A program made the translations under genes and the position numbers. The notes under the pieces were generated by a model, which saw nothing but the letters and a program-made list of their open reading frames with translations, did no database searches and had not been told where the DNA came from. A stretch of 64,000 bases of DNA from Pasteurella sp049941595 (GTDB lineage Bacteria > Pseudomonadota > Gammaproteobacteria > Enterobacterales > Pasteurellaceae), in the NCBI GenBank assembly GCA_049941595.1, contig JBNFNA010000005.1:255724-319723 (forward strand), written 5' to 3'. This document shows, piece by piece, positions 61,270 to 64,000 of this stretch (positions are counted from its first letter, which is position 1; the number at the start of each line of letters is the position of its first letter).

Positions 61270-64000
61270 ATGAAAAACTTAACATTTAAAAATAGCTTGC
61301 TTACTTTATTGGTAACAGGGATGTTAACAACGGAAGGTTTTGCAGCAACACCTGACCTTATACCAGTAAGTAACAATCAATATAGAGCTAACATTATGGG
61401 AGCACAGTTGCCTACCACGGGTACTGCGCCGATCATAAACCATCAACAAGCAATTCTTCCAAATAGAAGATCTTACTTACAGCACGCCTTCAACTCTGTT
61501 GAAATGCAATTAGCATTAACGGATAGAACCCTTAATTTAGCTAAAAAGAAAGGTCAAATTAACCAGCACAGAAATGATATTATCGATAGACAAATCCAGC
61601 AACAAAGACAACAAAACCTACCGATAGTACAGATTCCACAGCAACAAATTCAGCAGCAACGAATCCAACATAGACCGAAAGTACAAAAGCCTAGTGTTAC
61701 AAATGTTACTATCAATAAACATAACCAAACAAATGTAACAAACATTGTTTCAGCTGTTGTTCATAATACATTATCGATTACTCAGAATAACAATATTAAA
61801 ATTAATAATATCAGAATTGATCACGGAAATAATAAGGCAAACACTGCTCAAATTGCCCAAAACAAAAAAGACATTAAGATCATTCAAAATAATATCAATA
61901 AAAATAATGTAAATATTGTCAATAACCGTCAAGATATTAAAACCAACCAAGCTAATATTTCAAAAAATAGTAAAGCTATCTTAAATGCACAAGTTGAAAT
62001 AAATAAAAATAAAGGTGCTATACAGAACAATACTGGCAATATTCAACAAAATCGTAATGATATTAAAATCATTAAAAATAATTTACACCACAATAATGTG
62101 AATATTGCACATAATAACCAACGCATTAACATTAATTCAGCACGTATCGATCACAACAGCCACCGTATTGATGTGAATGCATCACGTATTAACAATAACC
62201 GTGCTCATATCATCAACAATGCGGTGAACATCGCTGATAACCGTGCGCACATTATTAATAATGCACACAACATCGCGCACAACAACCAACGCATTAATAT
62301 TAATTCGGCACGTATCGATCACAACAGCCACCGTATTGATGTGAATGCATCACGTATTAACAATAACCGTGCTCATATCATCAATAATGCAGTGAACATC
62401 GCTGATAACCGTGCACATATTATTAATAACGCACACAACATTGCGCACAACCGCACTGATATCAATGTGAACCGTGCTCATATCATCAATAATGCGGTGA
62501 ACATTGCAGATAATCGTGCGCACATTATTAATAACGCGCACAATATTGCACACAACAACCAACGCATTAATATTAACTCTGCGCGCATCGATCACAACAG
62601 TCACCGTATTGATGTGAATGCATCACGTATTAACAATAACCGTGCTCACATCATCAACAATGCGGTAAACATTGCAGATAACCGTGCACACATTATTAAT
62701 AATGCACACAACATTGCGCACAACAACCAACGCATTAATATTAACTCTACGCGTATCGATCACAACAGTCACCGTATTGATGTGAATGCATCACGTATTA
62801 ACAATAACCGTGCTCACATCATCAACAATGCGGTAAACATTGCAGATAACCGTGCACACATTATTAATAATGCACACAACATTGCGCACAATAACCAACG
62901 CATTAACATTAACTCTGCGCGTATCGATCACAACAGTCACCGCATTGATGTGAATGCATCACGTATTAACAATAACCGTGCTCACATCATCAACAATGCG
63001 GTAAACATTGCAGATAACCGTGCACACATTATTAATAATGCACACAACATTGCACACAACAACCAACGCATTAATATTAACTCTGCGCGCATCGATCACA
63101 ACAGTCACCGTATTGATGTGAATGCATCACGTATTAACAATAACCGTGCTCACATCATCAACAATGCGGTAAACATTGCAGATAACCGTGCACACATTAT
63201 TAATAATGCACACAACATTGCGCACAATAACCAACGCATTAACATTAACTCTGCGCGTATCGATCACAACAGTCATCGAATTGATGTGAACAGCAACCGT
63301 ATTAATCACAATACTGCGCATATTGCTCACAATAGCCACCGTATTGATGTAAATAGTTCACGTATCAACCAAAACCGTCACGATATCAACGCTAACCGCA
63401 CTGATATTAATGTGAACCGTGCTCATATCATCAATAATGCAGTGAACATTGCAGATAATCGTGCACATATTATTAATAATGCACACAATATCGCGCACAA
63501 CAACCAACGCATTAGCATTAACTCTGCGCGTATCGATCACAACAATCACCGTATTGATGTGAATGCATCACGTATTAACAATAACCGTGCTCACATCATC
63601 AACAATGCGGTAAACATTGCAGATAACCGTGCACACATTATTAATAATGCACACAATATCGCGCACAACAACCAACGCATTAGCATTAACTCTGCGCGTA
63701 TCGATCACAACAGTCATCGTATTGATGTGAACAGCAACCGTATTAATCACAATACTGCGCATATTGCTCACAATAGCCACCGTATCGATGTAAATAGTTC
63801 ACGTATTGATAGCAACCGCAAAGATATTAATGCAAACCGCATCGATATCAACGCTAACCGCACTGATATCAATGTGAACCGTACGCATATTATTAATAAT
63901 GCGAAAAATATCTCGGATAACCGTGATCACATTATTAACAATGCGAAAAATATCTCAGATAACCGTGATCACATTATCAACAATGCGAAAAATATCTCAG
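61270..64000 (+). CDS. Giant secreted heptad-repeat protein, trimeric-autotransporter-like stalk (3' end outside window)
   Basis: Open for 910 codons from the ATG at 61270 to the window edge. A signal peptide (MKNLTFKNSLLTLLVTGMLTTEGFA) is followed by a ~60-residue leader. A Gln-rich basic segment (about 115-150, with several QQQ runs) and an Asn/Thr-rich linker come next. From residue 195 the protein is an unbroken series of about 102 heptads I-x-x-N-x-x-x (examples IDHNSHR, INNNRAH, IADNRAH). Ile at core position a and Asn at d is the 'N@d' coiled coil known from trimeric autotransporter stalks, where it holds anions in the core. No ESPR extension, YadA-type head or membrane anchor is seen; an anchor would lie beyond the window. 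The identity as a surface stalk is inference; the repeats are plain. Confidence 0.8.
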   Translation, partial: MKNLTFKNSLLTLLVTGMLTTEGFAATPDLIPVSNNQYRANIMGAQLPTTGTAPIINHQQAILPNRRSYLQHAFNSVEMQLALTDRTLNLAKKKGQINQHRNDIIDRQIQQQRQQNLPIVQIPQQQIQQQRIQHRPKVQKPSVTNVTINKHNQTNVTNIVSAVVHNTLSITQNNNIKINNIRIDHGNNKANTAQIAQNKKDIKIIQNNINKNNVNIVNNRQDIKTNQANISKNSKAILNAQVEINKNKGAIQNNTGNIQQNRNDIKIIKNNLHHNNVNIAHNNQRININSARIDHNSHRIDVNASRINNNRAHIINNAVNIADNRAHIINNAHNIAHNNQRININSARIDHNSHRIDVNASRINNNRAHIINNAVNIADNRAHIINNAHNIAHNRTDINVNRAHIINNAVNIADNRAHIINNAHNIAHNNQRININSARIDHNSHRIDVNASRINNNRAHIINNAVNIADNRAHIINNAHNIAHNNQRININSTRIDHNSHRIDVNASRINNNRAHIINNAVNIADNRAHIINNAHNIAHNNQRININSARIDHNSHRIDVNASRINNNRAHIINNAVNIADNRAHIINNAHNIAHNNQRININSARIDHNSHRIDVNASRINNNRAHIINNAVNIADNRAHIINNAHNIAHNNQRININSARIDHNSHRIDVNSNRINHNTAHIAHNSHRIDVNSSRINQNRHDINANRTDINVNRAHIINNAVNIADNRAHIINNAHNIAHNNQRISINSARIDHNNHRIDVNASRINNNRAHIINNAVNIADNRAHIINNAHNIAHNNQRISINSARIDHNSHRIDVNSNRINHNTAHIAHNSHRIDVNSSRIDSNRKDINANRIDINANRTDINVNRTHIINNAKNISDNRDHIINNAKNISDNRDHIINNAKNIS
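62116..63837 (+). repeat. Array of 168-nt tandem units inside the giant gene
   Basis: The marker AACCAACGC recurs at 62116, 62284, 62557, 62725, 62893, 63061, 63229, 63502 and 63670. Spacings are 168 nt (eight heptads, 56 residues), except twice 273 nt (13 heptads). The unit reads IAHNNQR, ININSAR, IDHNSHR, IDVNASR, INNNRAH, IINNAVN, IADNRAH, IINNAHN. The block with INHNTAH, IAHNSHR and IDVNSSR appears at 63286 and again at 63727, giving a higher-order period of 441 nt. Confidence 0.93.
63877..64000 (+). repeat. Second repeat type starting at the window edge
   Basis: Two-heptad units of 42 nt, IINNAKN then ISDNRDH, begin here and are repeated at least twice and a half before the sequence ends. 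They differ from the 168-nt unit but keep the I-x-x-N register without a break. Confidence 0.85.

Noticed and set aside
62350..63780. Several open frames on the - strand within the repeat region
   Set aside because: They are the complement of the heptad repeat, recur with its period, and arise because its codons give few stops in that frame. They have no ribosome-binding sites or independent protein features.
62116..64000. Regular spacing that might suggest a CRISPR-like or satellite array
   Set aside because: The period is a multiple of 21 nt, the reading frame is intact throughout, and there are no unique spacers between short palindromic repeats.

Overview
The window is a chromosomal segment of a Pasteurellaceae bacterium, most likely a Haemophilus species. 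The evidence is the very frequent 9-mer AAGTGCGGT/ACCGCACTT (the Haemophilus-type DNA uptake signal), the low GC content, and gene blocks that match the Haemophilus layout as I remember it (hmrM/ribE, pepN/purE/purK/aspC, pyrD/rnm, pheS-pheT-ihfA-nlpC, lpoA-yraN-diaA-dolP, sbcB..mukBEF..ttcA). A separate PBP1C gene and a single-domain msrA suggest a relative of H. influenzae such as H. parainfluenzae or H. haemolyticus rather than H. influenzae Rd itself. That species call is inference.

Layout. 1-850: tehB, cut by the window edge. 850-1450: a cold-shock gene with a structured leader. 1450-4620: a decayed accessory patch with a lipoprotein gene, a broken phage-like fragment, a small two-gene cassette and an integrase remnant next to tRNA-Val(GAC); this looks like the scar of an integrated element. 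4.8-31.7 kb: mostly housekeeping genes (pykA, hmrM, ribE, dolP/diaA/yraN/lpoA, rsmI, pbpC, asnS, a ROK regulator with bioD, rplY, truA-accD-folC, pheS-orf-pheT-ihfA, an NlpC/P60 lipoprotein). 31.7-35.3 kb: yvcK and, in the opposite direction, the molybdopterin operon moaACDE behind a molybdenum-cofactor riboswitch. 35.3-48 kb: aspC, purEK under a PurR box, pepN, pyrD-rnm, topA and a yqjD-yqjE-yqjK-like stress membrane operon. 48-52.5 kb: an orphan membrane protein gene, a 0.6-kb gene-poor stretch, sbcB, a DMT transporter and a PD-(D/E)XK-like gene. 52.6-61 kb: mukFEB condensin, ttcA, msrA.

61.27 kb to the end: the start of a very long open reading frame that runs off the window. After a signal peptide and a glutamine-rich segment it becomes about 100 consecutive heptads of the form I-x-x-N-x-x-x, organised in 168-nt units that are nearly identical. 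This fits a trimeric-autotransporter-like stalk with asparagine in nearly every core 'd' position. It is the most unusual object in the window.

Many genes end in intrinsic terminators built from two uptake sequences in inverted orientation, often shared by convergent genes. Coordinates of genes are given from the start codon I judge most likely, which in several cases is downstream of the longest open frame.
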